NCBI RefSeq assembly: GCF_002161445.1
Contig: NZ_NFHT01000001.1
Coordinates: 372,001-436,000 of the forward strand
Origin: Alistipes sp. An66
GTDB taxonomy: Bacteria; Bacteroidota; Bacteroidia; Bacteroidales; Rikenellaceae
Reading direction: 5' to 3'
Length of the DNA stretch: 64,000 bases
This document shows positions 28,807 to 37,719 of the stretch, piece after piece. How positions within the stretch are numbered: the first letter of the stretch is position 1; each line of letters opens with the position of its first letter. The position numbers were made by a program, and so were the translations under genes. The notes beneath the pieces were generated by a model. It saw only the letters and a list, made by a program, of their open reading frames with translations, was not told the DNA's origin and ran no database searches.

Positions 28807-29787
28807 TTAGTTGAGTTTTCCGAAAAGCCAGCTCTTCAACGCCGATTGCGTTGCGGCGTCGGACGCGGAGGCCTGTTTCTCGGCTGTTTTCTGCGAGGCT
28901 TCGATCTGCATGCGGCGCAGCATCACCTCGTCGTCGTGCATTTTCAGCGCCAGTTCGCGCTGGGCCTCCATCTGTTCGAGACGGGCCTGCATTTCGGCCT
29001 GCTCTTTGGCGTCGATCGTGCGCTTGATCGAGTCGACCATGCGGCAGGCCTCCTCGAAGCGCGTGCTCGACGGATCGACGTAGAGCAGGGCGTCCAGCGC
29101 CCCCTCGTAGTCGCGCAGGGCGATCTTGCTCTTGGCCTCCTGGATCGACACGGTGGCGAACTTGTCGACCATCTGCGTGTAGACGGCGGTCATCTTCTCG
29201 GCGACCATCGGATAGTCGTCGAGCGATTCGGGCACGGCGGCCAGCGCGGCCAGCGCCGCTTCGTAATCGCCGCGGTCGGCCAGCGACTGGGCCTTGGCGA
29301 TGATCGTCGGGACGCGCGTGGCGTAGTAGTCGACGATCTTCTCGCGGGCCGAGGTCATGAACTGCCGCACGACGGGCGTCCGGGCGTTGATGCGGTTGAT
29401 GGCGCGGATCACGGCCTTGTTTTCGGACGACTCGATGGACTTCACGACGAACGACGTCTCGGCGGCCAGCAGCTGTTCCTGCAAGTTGACCACATAGACC
29501 GAGACTTCCAGTTCGACGATGTACTGGGCCGGGGCCGTAGCGGTGACCTGTTTGTCCACCGTGCGGACGTCGGCCGTGAGGATGAAGGGTCCTCCGGTTG
29601 CTCCGAAGCCGTTCTGTGTGGTCATTTGGAGCAACTTGCGGTTCAGGGCCGCGCGGGCGTCGGCCGGGAGGTCCAGAGCGTCGCACACCATCGGCGTGAT
29701 GGCGATGCGCTCTTCCTGCTGCGTCTGTCCCGTGAGTAGCCACGGGGCACAGCAGGCGGTCAGGCAGATCAGCAGTTTGCGTATCAT
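28807..29787 (-). CDS. Exported protein with C-terminal coiled coil
   Basis: 326 residues with signal peptide MIRKLLICLTACCAPWLLTGQ. Residues 25-150 are beta-rich with a conserved-looking VELEVSVYVVNLQ segment. Residues 150-240 form alanine-rich helices (ADRGDYEAALAALAAVPES, RDYEGALDALLYVDPSS) like tetratricopeptide repeats. The tail from 245 is a charged coiled coil. No named family recognised. Gaps of 13-15 nt to both neighbours place it firmly in the operon. Confidence 0.72.
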   Translation of the reverse strand: MIRKLLICLTACCAPWLLTGQTQQEERIAITPMVCDALDLPADARAALNRKLLQMTTQNGFGATGGPFILTADVRTVDKQVTATAPAQYIVELEVSVYVVNLQEQLLAAETSFVVKSIESSENKAVIRAINRINARTPVVRQFMTSAREKIVDYYATRVPTIIAKAQSLADRGDYEAALAALAAVPESLDDYPMVAEKMTAVYTQMVDKFATVSIQEAKSKIALRDYEGALDALLYVDPSSTRFEEACRMVDSIKRTIDAKEQAEMQARLEQMEAQRELALKMHDDEVMLRRMQIEASQKTAEKQASASDAATQSALKSWLFGKLN

Positions 29788-29802
29788 GTCGGTTCGTATT
29801 GG

Positions 29803-30774
29803 TTATTTTTCACCCAGGAAGAGCCATATTTCGCCCAGCCCCTTGGGAACAGTTTTCACGACTACGTTGTAGGGGTCTTTTTTGAGCATGTTGGCCAGCG
29901 GGCGTGCGAAGGCCGTGGCGTCGATGGCCACCTCGCGGCCCGAGAGGCTCTTGCCGTAGAGCGGGATGCGCACCTGATTGTATCGTAGTATGTTGGTCGA
30001 ACGCTCGGCTTCGGAGAAGCGGCCATTGAGCGTGTTCTCCTCGAACCACACGCCGATGATGTCGGCCAGTTCGGCGGTCTGCCCGTTGTAGTCGAATTCG
30101 GTTTCGAAGTCGATCGGCGAGCTGTCGAAGCACTGCATGTAGACGGTTATCTCGCGTCCGTTGTTGAACAGGTCGTCGAAGTAGCGCAGCAGTCCTGCGA
30201 TGAAGTTGTCCTTGAAGCTCAACACGGCCTCTTGCAGGAGAGTTTCGATGGCGGCTCCGCTGCTGCTGCTTCCGACGCCGGTGTTTCCCGAGATGATCTT
30301 CGAGGAGTAGGCGTCGATAGCCGTCAGGTTGAACGATACCTGACGTTTGGGTCCAATCCTGCGCACCTCGAAGTCGAGGTCGAGTCTGATATCGGGCTTG
30401 GCTCTGCGGATGATTCGCTCATAGTCGTTTTCAGTAACGATGGCCCCGGTCTCCTTGCCGGTTATAACGGAGAGATCAACTTCCTGGTTCTGCAAGCGTT
30501 TGAGCTCCTGTTCGAGCGACTGGATCGGGAAATCCTGCTGGGCCATGAAGTCTCCCATGGCCGCGACCAGCGTCCGGATGTCGGCGTTGTTCTGCATGGC
30601 GGCTTGATAGTCGCAGACCTTCTTTACGACGCCCTGGTCGTTGAATTCCTGAATGAAGCCGTTTCGGATGCACCACGCATCGCTGGGTACGACCATGATG
30701 GTCGGTTTCTTCGCCTGGGCGAATACTCCGCAGGCTACGGATGTAGCCAGGAGGGTCAGAATCAATTTTTTCAT
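29803..30774 (-). CDS. Exported DUF6175-like protein
   Basis: 323 residues with signal peptide MKKLILTLLATSVACGVFAQ. The mature start KKPTIMVVPSDAWCIRNGF recalls the DUF6175 family of Bacteroidales; the name is from memory and moderately sure. The body alternates strands and helices, with a LRLDLDFEV-type strand region in the middle. Probably periplasmic. It is separated from the upstream gene by a 460-nt spacer with a 15-bp minisatellite, the only large gap in the operon. Confidence 0.7.
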   Translation of the reverse strand: MKKLILTLLATSVACGVFAQAKKPTIMVVPSDAWCIRNGFIQEFNDQGVVKKVCDYQAAMQNNADIRTLVAAMGDFMAQQDFPIQSLEQELKRLQNQEVDLSVITGKETGAIVTENDYERIIRRAKPDIRLDLDFEVRRIGPKRQVSFNLTAIDAYSSKIISGNTGVGSSSSGAAIETLLQEAVLSFKDNFIAGLLRYFDDLFNNGREITVYMQCFDSSPIDFETEFDYNGQTAELADIIGVWFEENTLNGRFSEAERSTNILRYNQVRIPLYGKSLSGREVAIDATAFARPLANMLKKDPYNVVVKTVPKGLGEIWLFLGEK

Positions 30775-31234
30775 GATGGATTTATGCTGTTCGTTTTTCT
30801 CTCAAACCGTGTTGCCGGCCGTTTGTCGGGCCTGTAATCCGGAACACCTGTTTCCGGGTCTTGTCTTCCGGGGAGACGCCGTGCCGATTGCGGGCTTTCG
30901 GTGCGCGGTCCGGGGTTTTTGCTTTCGGGCTTTGTCTCCGGGAATAGCTCCGCCCCGTTTTGCTTCGCCCCGTTTTGCTCGGTTCCGTTTTGCTTCGTCC
31001 CGTTTTGCTCCGCCCCGTTTTGCTTCGTCCCGTTTTGCTCGGTTCCGTTTTGCTCGGTTCCGTTTTGCTCCGCCCCGTTTTGTGCGGCTCCGTTTTGCGC
31101 GGGGTGGGAATATCCCATCCGGCCCTTTTTTCAGCTCCTTCCGTATTTGCGGCAACGTCCGGAAGCGGGGAAAACTCCTCACTTCCGGCGTTTTGCCGCG
31201 ATTTCCGGACGGCGGGAATTCAACCGGCGGCCGG
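30775..31234. other. Minisatellite-bearing spacer in the envelope operon
   Basis: 460 nt without a convincing gene. No TAnnTTTG promoter reading toward the DUF6175-like gene was found, so read-through from upstream is likely. The repeat at 30956-31105 keeps several frames open and creates an artefactual repeat-encoded frame. Confidence 0.7.
30956..31105. repeat. Minisatellite, ten 15-bp units
   Basis: Ten consecutive 15-bp units start with CGTTTTG; the first eight read CGTTTTGCT plus a variable six bases (TCGCCC, CGGTTC, TCGTCC or CCGCCC), and the last two are diverged. Unit length is a multiple of three. The array is a candidate for copy-number variation between strains. Confidence 0.95.
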
Positions 31235-31753
31235 TCAGAATCCCGTACTGAGTTTACGGACGATACCGTCGGCCTCCATCTTGTCGCGCAGGTTGTCGTA
31301 CATCACCTGCACGTAGATGGCGACCTTGTAGCCGCCCTTGATCTTCATGCGGTCCTGTCCCGACGGCACGCCGTCGGTGGTCATGTTGATGTATTTGAGG
31401 TACTCGCCGGCCGTTTCGAAGAAGTCGGTGAAGTAGGCTTCGTGAGCGGTCAGCGTGGCGGGATCGGGGCAGATGGCGGGCGTAGCCATGGCGACCTCGT
31501 TTCCGGGGAGTCCGCGGAAGAGGCATGCATGCACGGCGTTTTTCTTGGCCTGCACGACGGCCTGATCGACATCCTTTCCGAAGGCCCATACCTTGATGAA
31601 TTTCGTACCGTCGGTTCCGACCTTCTGGGTGGCGACTTCGTAGTTGTTCCAGCTGCTGAACAGCGCCTTGCGGTCTTTCTTTTTCTGGGCAAATGATGTT
31701 GCCGGCGCAACCGCCAGCAACACCATTACCACCGCAAACAAGAGTTTCTTCAT
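31235..31753 (-). CDS. Exported protein of unknown function (possible LPP20-like fold)
   Basis: 172 residues with signal peptide MKKLLFAVVMVLLAVAPATSFAQ. The segment IKVWAFGKDVDQAVVQAKKNAVHACLF, residues 53-79, has the strand then Ala-rich helix pattern of LPP20-type domains. The remainder is mixed alpha/beta. It follows the barrel-like gene by 30 nt. No firm family; if correct this would be the third LPP20-like product of the operon. Confidence 0.65.
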   Translation of the reverse strand: MKKLLFAVVMVLLAVAPATSFAQKKKDRKALFSSWNNYEVATQKVGTDGTKFIKVWAFGKDVDQAVVQAKKNAVHACLFRGLPGNEVAMATPAICPDPATLTAHEAYFTDFFETAGEYLKYINMTTDGVPSGQDRMKIKGGYKVAIYVQVMYDNLRDKMEADGIVRKLSTGF

Positions 31754-31783
31754 CTTATTTCCGATTTTGTTGGGTTTCGTCCG

Positions 31784-33430
31784 TTAGAAGGTCCACTTCA
31801 CGCCGGCCATAATGCCGAACGAGTTCTTGTGGCCCAGATCACCGACTTTGAGAAGGTCGTTGAATGCTTTATAATACGATCCTTCTTCGATAAGAAGCGT
31901 GTAATCTGCCTGGATGAAGAGTTGCAACGGATACTTCACATTGAAGTTGACCCGCAGACCGGCATTTCCATACCATGCGATTTTCTTCGAGAAACTGTCT
32001 TCTGTCTCTTCACCTGCATCTTCTTTGAGGAAATCATTGTGGTTCATCATATAGTCTCCACCACCCATGATGAAGGGCATCAGCTCGACGTGGCGGATCG
32101 GACGGATACCGAATCCATAGCCGATACCGAAATTGATATAGGAAATTCCTCCGTCAGTCAATCCGGTCAGGTCGCCAGCATCCAAATATTTACCTACTTT
32201 GTCGCCGATTTTCGAACCGCTGAACATGTCATATCCGATGTTGAGCAAGCCGTAGTGCGAGAAACCTTTGGTGTTGATGCTGGCCAGATAGTCAACCGTG
32301 AGGTTGTAGGGAGCCAGACCGCCGACCTTATAGCCGAGCGATACGCCCATGCCGAGGTCGTTCTTCTGCTTGATGGTCATACCCTCGTCGATCTTGCCGC
32401 CGGAGATCTGGTAGAACTCCGTGAACTTCGTGCTCTGGCCGGTGGCCATGCCGCGGTTGTCGGCGACGGTCGTGGCACGGATATAGCCTTTGGGTACCGT
32501 ATAGGGGTTTCCGTTCTTGTCGCCCTTGACCAGATAGGCGCGGAAGCGCATGCGGTTCTTCACGCCCTCTTTCGTGCCGATCTTGGCGCGCAGCGGATTC
32601 CGTTTGGCGATTGCGGTGGTCACGTTCCAGGCCGGGATCTGGTTTTCCAGACGCAGCAGCGTCTCGCCGTAGCCCTCCACGATGGCGGCACGCACGCCTC
32701 CGTCAGCCTCTTTGGCCGAGGTGGTGTAGGATACCGTGGCCTTGGGGCTCATGCCGACGAGGATCTTGTCGTAAGCCTCGTTCTTTTGGGCGATGGCCTC
32801 CGGGGTGTCGTCCTCGTAGACCCAGGCCTCGATCACCTGTGCCTCGATGTCCTGCGAGTAGTCGATCTGGTAGACATAGGCGTTGGTGGTCACCGACCAG
32901 GAAACCTCCTGCTTGTCGTTCTTCGACGACGTGATGCCCGAGTAGTCGAGGATCATCACGTAGCTGCCGCTGACGAGGGCATACCCCGTATCTCCGAGCG
33001 ATTCGGGGCCGACCTTTGCGGCGCGGGCATTGAGGACGTCCTGATCGTCGGCGTTGTAGTTGCCGCGTTGTTCGAGACGCTTGGCGTTCATCGTGCCGTC
33101 GGCCTGACGGTCGAACCAGTAGGAGAGGATCTCCTTGCCCAGGTCGGAAGCGTTCACGGCTTTGCCGACTTCGATACCGCCGACGGTGTTGGCACGGTTT
33201 CCGGAGATCGTGATCCGGTTGGTCGGGATGAGGTTCAGGTCGAACTTGTCGCCGAGATTGATCGAACGCACGGCTTCGAATACCGTGTCATCATAATTGT
33301 CTCCGCGATCCACAACGATGATCGACAGGCTGTTGCGCTTGTAGTCGTCCTGTACGTTTTCCCGGACTTTCTCCTGGGCGGAAACCACGAGGCAGCCACA
33401 GAGTGCCAAAGAGGTAAACAATTTTTTCAT
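31784..33430 (-). CDS. Exported protein with C-terminal outer-membrane-barrel-like region
   Basis: 548 residues with signal peptide MKKLFTSLALCGCLVVSAQ. The N-terminal 330 residues are mixed alpha/beta with no family recognised. The C-terminal 220 residues show alternating amphipathic strands with Tyr/Gly-rich turns (GVSLGYKVGG, YGLLNIGYDMFSG, ISYINFGIGYGFG) and end in VKWTF, an aromatic C-terminus typical of outer-membrane barrels. It is the first gene of the eleven-gene operon, behind a leader with repeated palindromes. Function unknown. Confidence 0.75.
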   Translation of the reverse strand: MKKLFTSLALCGCLVVSAQEKVRENVQDDYKRNSLSIIVVDRGDNYDDTVFEAVRSINLGDKFDLNLIPTNRITISGNRANTVGGIEVGKAVNASDLGKEILSYWFDRQADGTMNAKRLEQRGNYNADDQDVLNARAAKVGPESLGDTGYALVSGSYVMILDYSGITSSKNDKQEVSWSVTTNAYVYQIDYSQDIEAQVIEAWVYEDDTPEAIAQKNEAYDKILVGMSPKATVSYTTSAKEADGGVRAAIVEGYGETLLRLENQIPAWNVTTAIAKRNPLRAKIGTKEGVKNRMRFRAYLVKGDKNGNPYTVPKGYIRATTVADNRGMATGQSTKFTEFYQISGGKIDEGMTIKQKNDLGMGVSLGYKVGGLAPYNLTVDYLASINTKGFSHYGLLNIGYDMFSGSKIGDKVGKYLDAGDLTGLTDGGISYINFGIGYGFGIRPIRHVELMPFIMGGGDYMMNHNDFLKEDAGEETEDSFSKKIAWYGNAGLRVNFNVKYPLQLFIQADYTLLIEEGSYYKAFNDLLKVGDLGHKNSFGIMAGVKWTF

Positions 33431-33467
33431 ACGAAAAAAACAGAGTTTGAGTGAGTAATTAATTGTT

Positions 33468-33489
33468 TAATCTCTCCATAAGAGAGAGA
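33468..33489. repeat. Palindromic motif copy 1
   Basis: TAATCTCTCCATAAGAGAGAGA, written here as TCTCTC-CATAA-GAGAGA with flanks, about 40 nt upstream of the first operon gene. An identical copy begins 70 bp further upstream. Confidence 0.9.
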
Positions 33490-33537
33490 CAATCGTTTTG
33501 TGCAACATTTTTCCCGTCGACGGAAAGATCGTTGTTC

Positions 33538-33559
33538 TAATCTCTCCATAAGAGAGAGA
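33538..33559. repeat. Palindromic motif copy 2
   Basis: Identical 22-bp copy of the motif at 33468-33489. It lies just downstream of the predicted transcription start of the minus-strand operon, so it could be an operator or a leader hairpin. Confidence 0.9.
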
Positions 33560-33568
33560 ATGGTTGAA

Positions 33569-33576
33569 CAAATATA
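33569..33576 (-). promoter_or_regulatory. Promoter -7 element of the envelope operon
   Basis: Minus-strand TATATTTG matches TAnnTTTG. The leader to the first gene would be about 130 nt and would contain both direct copies of the palindrome. No good -33 element. Confidence 0.55.
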
Positions 33577-33861
33577 ATAGTTTTTTATTCAAAATGGCTA
33601 TATACGTCCTGTTTTTTTACACATTTTTAATCCGAATCCGATTGTCCGAATTGTAAAAAAAGGCATAAAGCATATTCAATATGTTGAAGATCAGTGCGTT
33701 TGAAAATTTGCCACTGGAAATATTTTGCAAACGCAGCTATATCTGTCAGTGAAACAGACTCTTGTGGATCCTTTGCTTTCGGGGAAACGATTGCCGGATC
33801 TTTTCTGTGAACGAATTTGTGGCAGAAACCGTGTCGAAAAATCCATACGGCGGGATTTGTA

Positions 33862-33880
33862 AATCTCTTATGGAGAGATA
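33862..33880. repeat. Palindromic motif copy 3, inverted
   Basis: ATCTCTTATGGAGAGAT is the reverse complement of the core of the copies at 33468 and 33538. It lies some 300 bp upstream of the predicted promoter. Confidence 0.85.
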
Positions 33881-33981
33881 TTAATCAATAAGTCCGATTT
33901 GTGTTGGTTTTCGTGTTTCGACTCTGACCTTTTTTGTGTATTCCACCCGTTTCGCGGGCAGAACCGGCCGGAAAATGAGAA

Positions 33982-34005
33982 ACCCGGACCTTTCGAGGTC
34001 CGGGT
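33982..34005 (-). terminator. Terminator hairpin after pflA
   Basis: Perfect 10-bp stem ACCCGGACCT / AGGTCCGGGT with a tetraloop (CGAA in the minus-strand RNA), about 27 nt beyond the pflA stop. The following tail is only moderately T-rich. Confidence 0.75.
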
Positions 34006-34032
34006 CGGTAGTGTCGGGCAGAACCGGCACGG

Positions 34033-34758
34033 TCAGTTGACCACCACCGTCGGGAAGTATTCCCGCAGCAGCGCCGCTGCCCGGTCGATCTGTTCGGGGG
34101 AGTTCTCCCGCACGTCGCGCAACTTGTATTCCCAGCCCAGGGCCTCGTACTTGTGGACGCCGAGCGTGTGGTAGGGGAGCAGTTCGACCCGCTCGATCGA
34201 GCGGTACCCGCCCAGCCGTTCGCCCAGCGCGCGGATGTCGGCCTCGGCGTCGCTGTACCCCGGGACGAGCACATACCGCAGCCAGAAGGGTTTGCCGTGG
34301 GCTTCGAGCCACGCCGCCGTGCGGAGTGTCTGCGTGTTTTCGCGTCCGGTGAGGAGCCTGTGGCGTTCGGGTGCGGCCTGCTTGACGTCGAGCAGCACCA
34401 GATCCACCAGTCCCAACAGCTCCTCGACGGCCGGATTCCACACCCCGCCGTTCGAGTCGAGACAGACGTGAATCCCCGCCTCTTTCAGCGCCCGGACCAG
34501 CGGAACCAGCTCCGCGGCCTGGAACGTCGGCTCTCCGCCCGAGAAGGTCACGCCGCCGCGCCTTCCGTAGAAGGGCTTCTGGTCGATGGCCATGCGGAGG
34601 ATTTCCGACGCCTCGGTGGGCGTGCCGCCGCAGGCCTCGATCGTGTCGGGGTTGGCGCAGTAAAGGCAGCGGAAATTGCAGCCTTGCAGGAAAACGACGA
34701 GCCGGAGTCCCGGCCCGTCGAAAGTTCCCATCGATTCGTAGGAGTGTACGCGAATCAT
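34033..34758 (-). CDS. pflA: Pyruvate formate-lyase activating enzyme
   Basis: Radical SAM glycine-radical activase, cytoplasmic. The 241-residue protein carries C27-x3-C31-x2-C34 (CNFRCLYC), GVTFSGGEPTFQ and the DVK-type region VDLVLLDVK. It lies immediately downstream of pflB, as usual, with a 93-nt gap, and is followed by a terminator hairpin. It installs the radical on Gly717 of the upstream enzyme. Confidence 0.96.
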   Translation of the reverse strand: MIRVHSYESMGTFDGPGLRLVVFLQGCNFRCLYCANPDTIEACGGTPTEASEILRMAIDQKPFYGRRGGVTFSGGEPTFQAAELVPLVRALKEAGIHVCLDSNGGVWNPAVEELLGLVDLVLLDVKQAAPERHRLLTGRENTQTLRTAAWLEAHGKPFWLRYVLVPGYSDAEADIRALGERLGGYRSIERVELLPYHTLGVHKYEALGWEYKLRDVRENSPEQIDRAAALLREYFPTVVVN

Positions 34759-34851
34759 CGGTGGTTTCGGTTTTGAGTCATACTTCGGTCGGCGGTTGCC
34801 GGGAATCGGGACGCGTTGCCGCGGTCGTTTCCGTTTCTGCCGTTCCGGAGG

Positions 34852-37080
34852 TTACATCCGCTCATGAAAACTGCGGCTGATGACCTCCAACTGGTGTTCG
34901 CGGCTCAGCTTCGTGAAGTTCACGGCGTAGCCCGACACGCGGATCGTCAGCTGCGGATACTTTTCGGGGTGCTCCATGGCATCTTCGAGCATCTCGCGGT
35001 TCAGGACGTTGACGTTCAGGTGGTGGGCACCCTTCGTGAAGTATCCGTCGAGCATCGTCACGAGGTTCTCGACCCGCTCCTCGGGCGTGGGGCCCAGCGA
35101 TTTCGGAACAATCGAGAAGGTGTTCGAGATACCGTCCTGCGAGTCGCGGTAGCGCAGCTTGGCCACCGACGAGAGCGAGGCGATGGCGCCGCTCTTGTCG
35201 CGTCCGTGCATGGGGTTGGCTCCCGGAGCGAAGGCGACGCCCTTGGCGCGTCCGTCGGGCGTGGCGCCGGTCTTTTTGCCGTACATCACGTTCGAGGTGA
35301 TCGTCAGCAGCGACAGCGTCGGGCGGGCGTTCTTGTAGACGGGCAGTTTTTTCAGCTCCTCGCTGAAATAGTAGACCAGATCGACGCCGAGGTGGTCGAC
35401 GCGGTCGTCGTTGTTACCGAAGCAGGGGAACTCGCCCTGGATGTCGAAGTTCTCCGTGAGGCCCTGTTCGTTGCGGATGGGCGTCACCTTGGCATACTTG
35501 ATGGCCGAGAGCGAGTCGAGAGCGATCGAGAGGCCGGCGACGCCGTAGGCGAGGTTGATGCGCGGGTCGGTGTCGACGAACGCCATCTGGGCCTTCTCGT
35601 AGTAGTACTTGTCGTGCATGTAGTGGATGATGTTCATCGCCTCGTTGTAGACGCGGGCGATCTCATGCAGCACCTTCTTGTAGTTCTGCATCACCTCCTC
35701 GAAGCGCAGCGGACCCTCGGAGAGCGCCGGGATACCCTTTACCATGACCGTTCCGGTGTTCTCGCAGCGGCCCTCGTTGATGGCCAGCAGCAGGGCCTTG
35801 GCCAGGTTGCAGCGGGCGCCGAAGAACTGGATCTGACGACCGATGTCCTGATACGACACGCAGCAGGCGATGCCGTAGTCGTCCGAGTGGCGCACTTCGC
35901 GCATCAGGTCGTCGTTCTCGTACTGGATCGAGCTGGTGTCGGACGAGACTTTGGCGCAGAAATCCTTGAATCCCTGCGGCAGGTCGGGGCTCCACAGGAT
36001 CGTGAGGTTGGGTTCGGGCGAGGGGCCGAGGTTGTAGAGCGTTTGCAGGAAGCGGAACGAGGTCTTCGTGACCTTCGTGCGACCGTCGTTGAAGCGGCCT
36101 CCGATGGCTTCGGTCACCCACGTCGGGTCGCCGGCGAAGATGTCGTTGTAGGACTGCATGCGCAGGTGGCGCACCATGCGGAGCTTGATGACGAACTGGT
36201 CGATCAACTCCTGTGCGAAGGTCTCGTCGATGAGGCCGTGAGCGAGGTCATACTCGATGAAGATGTCGAGGAACGACGAGACGTTTCCGAGCGACATGGC
36301 GGCCCCGTCCTGCTCCTTGACGGCGGCCAGATAGGCCATGTAGACCCACTGCACGGCCTCCTGTGCCGAGTGCGCCGGGCGGGAGAGATCCAGTCCGTAG
36401 TATTCGCCCATGGTGCGGATGTCTTTCAGGGCCTTGATCTGCTCGGCGACCTCTTCGCGCAGGCGGATGCGGGCTTCGGTCATCGGGCCGGTGAGGCTGC
36501 GCAGGTCCTGCTGCTTGGCCTCGATCAGGCGGTCGGTGCCGTAGAGGGCCAGACGGCGGTAGTCGCCGATGATGCGGCCGCGGGCGTAGTTGTCGGGCAG
36601 ACCCGTCAGGAATCCGAGCGAGCGGAACGAGCGGATCTCCTCGGTGTAGACGTCGAAGACGCCGTCGTTGTGGGTTTTGCGGTAGTGGGTGAAGATGTCG
36701 CGCACCTTCTCGTCGACATCCACTCCGTTCTCCTTGCAGGCCCGCGATACGACGTTGATGCCGCCGAAGGGTTTGATGGCGCGTTTGAGGAGTTCATCGG
36801 TTTGCAGGCCGACGATGAGTTCGTTCTCGCGGTCGATGTAGCCGGCCTTGTGGGAGGTGATCGTCGAGACGGTCTTGTTGTCCAGCGAGCGGATGCCATT
36901 GTTCTGACGCTCCTCTTCGATGGCTTTCAGGCAAAGGTCCCAGATGTGCCGGGTGCGTTCGGTGGGTCCTTGCAGGAACGAAGCGTCGCCCAGATAGGGG
37001 GTGATGTTCGTCTGCACGAAACTCGTGACGTTGATCTCCTTGCTCCAAAGCCCGTCGATGAAGGTTTTGTTCAGTTCCAT
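34852..37080 (-). CDS. pflB: Formate C-acetyltransferase (pyruvate formate-lyase)
   Basis: Glycyl-radical enzyme converting pyruvate and CoA to acetyl-CoA and formate in anaerobic metabolism. The 742-residue protein has the active-site pair C406-C407 (GIACCVS) and the radical motif RVSGYAV with G717. The start is the ATG at MELNKTF; an in-frame upstream frame overlaps the promoter TATCTTTG at 37130-37137 and is rejected. It forms an operon with pflA. Confidence 0.97.
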   Translation of the reverse strand: MELNKTFIDGLWSKEINVTSFVQTNITPYLGDASFLQGPTERTRHIWDLCLKAIEEERQNNGIRSLDNKTVSTITSHKAGYIDRENELIVGLQTDELLKRAIKPFGGINVVSRACKENGVDVDEKVRDIFTHYRKTHNDGVFDVYTEEIRSFRSLGFLTGLPDNYARGRIIGDYRRLALYGTDRLIEAKQQDLRSLTGPMTEARIRLREEVAEQIKALKDIRTMGEYYGLDLSRPAHSAQEAVQWVYMAYLAAVKEQDGAAMSLGNVSSFLDIFIEYDLAHGLIDETFAQELIDQFVIKLRMVRHLRMQSYNDIFAGDPTWVTEAIGGRFNDGRTKVTKTSFRFLQTLYNLGPSPEPNLTILWSPDLPQGFKDFCAKVSSDTSSIQYENDDLMREVRHSDDYGIACCVSYQDIGRQIQFFGARCNLAKALLLAINEGRCENTGTVMVKGIPALSEGPLRFEEVMQNYKKVLHEIARVYNEAMNIIHYMHDKYYYEKAQMAFVDTDPRINLAYGVAGLSIALDSLSAIKYAKVTPIRNEQGLTENFDIQGEFPCFGNNDDRVDHLGVDLVYYFSEELKKLPVYKNARPTLSLLTITSNVMYGKKTGATPDGRAKGVAFAPGANPMHGRDKSGAIASLSSVAKLRYRDSQDGISNTFSIVPKSLGPTPEERVENLVTMLDGYFTKGAHHLNVNVLNREMLEDAMEHPEKYPQLTIRVSGYAVNFTKLSREHQLEVISRSFHERM

Positions 37081-37129
37081 AGATGCGTTATTGTTCGTTT
37101 TGGGATTAAGATTGTCTCCTTTCGGCGCA

Positions 37130-37137
37130 CAAAGATA
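37130..37137 (-). promoter_or_regulatory. Promoter -7 element for pflB-pflA
   Basis: Minus-strand TATCTTTG matches TAnnTTTG about 50 nt upstream of the pflB start. Confidence 0.6.
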
Positions 37138-37235
37138 GGTTGTTTTTTTCACTCGCGACGAATTTTGCTTACAAATTCCTATAAAAATTTAAAAAATACC
37201 TGCATTTCGGTATCCTGAGGGGGTTCTGGGTGCAT

Positions 37236-37266
37236 TTTCCGAAGTCGTGGAAAATGCGTACCTTTG
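37236..37266 (+). promoter_or_regulatory. Promoter of the DUF2721 gene
   Basis: TTTC at 37236-37239, 19-bp gap, TACCTTTG at 37259-37266; 26 nt before the ATG at 37293. This excludes earlier in-frame starts. Confidence 0.65.
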
Positions 37267-37292
37267 CGGCAAACGTTTTCGTTCAGTTAGTT

Positions 37293-37685
37293 ATGGAAGA
37301 ATTGACCCTGACCACTCCGGCGCTGCTGTTTTCGGCCGTCTCGCTGATCCTGCTCGCCTACACGAACCGCTTTCTCTCCTATGCGCAGCTGGTTCGCACG
37401 CTCAAGGAGCAGTACCTGCAGCACCCTTCGAAGGTGACGCAGGCGCAGATCGACAACCTCCGCCGCCGGCTCCACCTCACCCGTACGATGCAGGCGCTCG
37501 GCGTGTCGAGCCTGTTTCTCTGCGTGGTGACGATGTTTCTGATCTATGTCGATTTCTTCACGCTTTCGGCTTGGGTGTTCGGGGCTGCGCTGCTGCTGCT
37601 GATCGCCTCGCTGGGGGTTTCGATCTGGGAGATCCAGATCTCGGTCCGGGCGTTGGAAATCCATTTGAAGGATATGGAGAAATAG
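37293..37685 (+). CDS. DUF2721 family membrane protein
   Basis: Membrane protein of 130 residues. One hydrophobic segment lies near residues 8-24 and two more near 75-92 and 97-115, with a charged helical region between them (LKEQYLQHPSKVTQAQIDNLRRRL). This arrangement and the ending ISVRALEIHLKDME fit the small DUF2721 family. Function is unknown in the family. It is a single-gene unit divergent from pflB. Confidence 0.8.
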   Translation: MEELTLTTPALLFSAVSLILLAYTNRFLSYAQLVRTLKEQYLQHPSKVTQAQIDNLRRRLHLTRTMQALGVSSLFLCVVTMFLIYVDFFTLSAWVFGAALLLLIASLGVSIWEIQISVRALEIHLKDMEK

Positions 37686-37702
37686 CCCCTCGGGAGGGTT
37701 GC

Positions 37703-37716
37703 GGCGGGATCCCGCC
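37703..37716. repeat. Perfect 14-bp palindrome after the DUF2721 gene
   Basis: GGCGGGATCCCGCC lies 17 nt beyond the stop. No T run follows on the plus strand, so it is a weak terminator candidate at best. Confidence 0.6.
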
Positions 37717-37719
37717 CTC

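Larger units (their letters stand above)
33431..34032. other. AT-rich spacer holding the envelope operon promoter and palindromes
   Basis: About 600 nt without a gene between the envelope operon and pflA. It contains the operon's -7 element, three copies of a palindromic motif, and the pflA terminator. The stretch 33600-33850 is markedly AT-rich compared with its surroundings and holds nothing recognisable. Confidence 0.75.

Noticed and set aside
30771..31118. Minus-strand frame encoding QNG[AT][EK] pentapeptide repeats that ends overlapping the DUF6175-like start
   Set aside because: The repeat unit is 15 bp, so all frames stay open and give other repeats; the non-repeat part has no recognisable character and the 4-nt overlap follows automatically from an ATGA start.
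33468..33880. Repeated motif as a CRISPR array
   Set aside because: Only two direct copies and one inverted copy exist, the repeat is 22 bp and palindromic, spacing is irregular and no cas genes are present.
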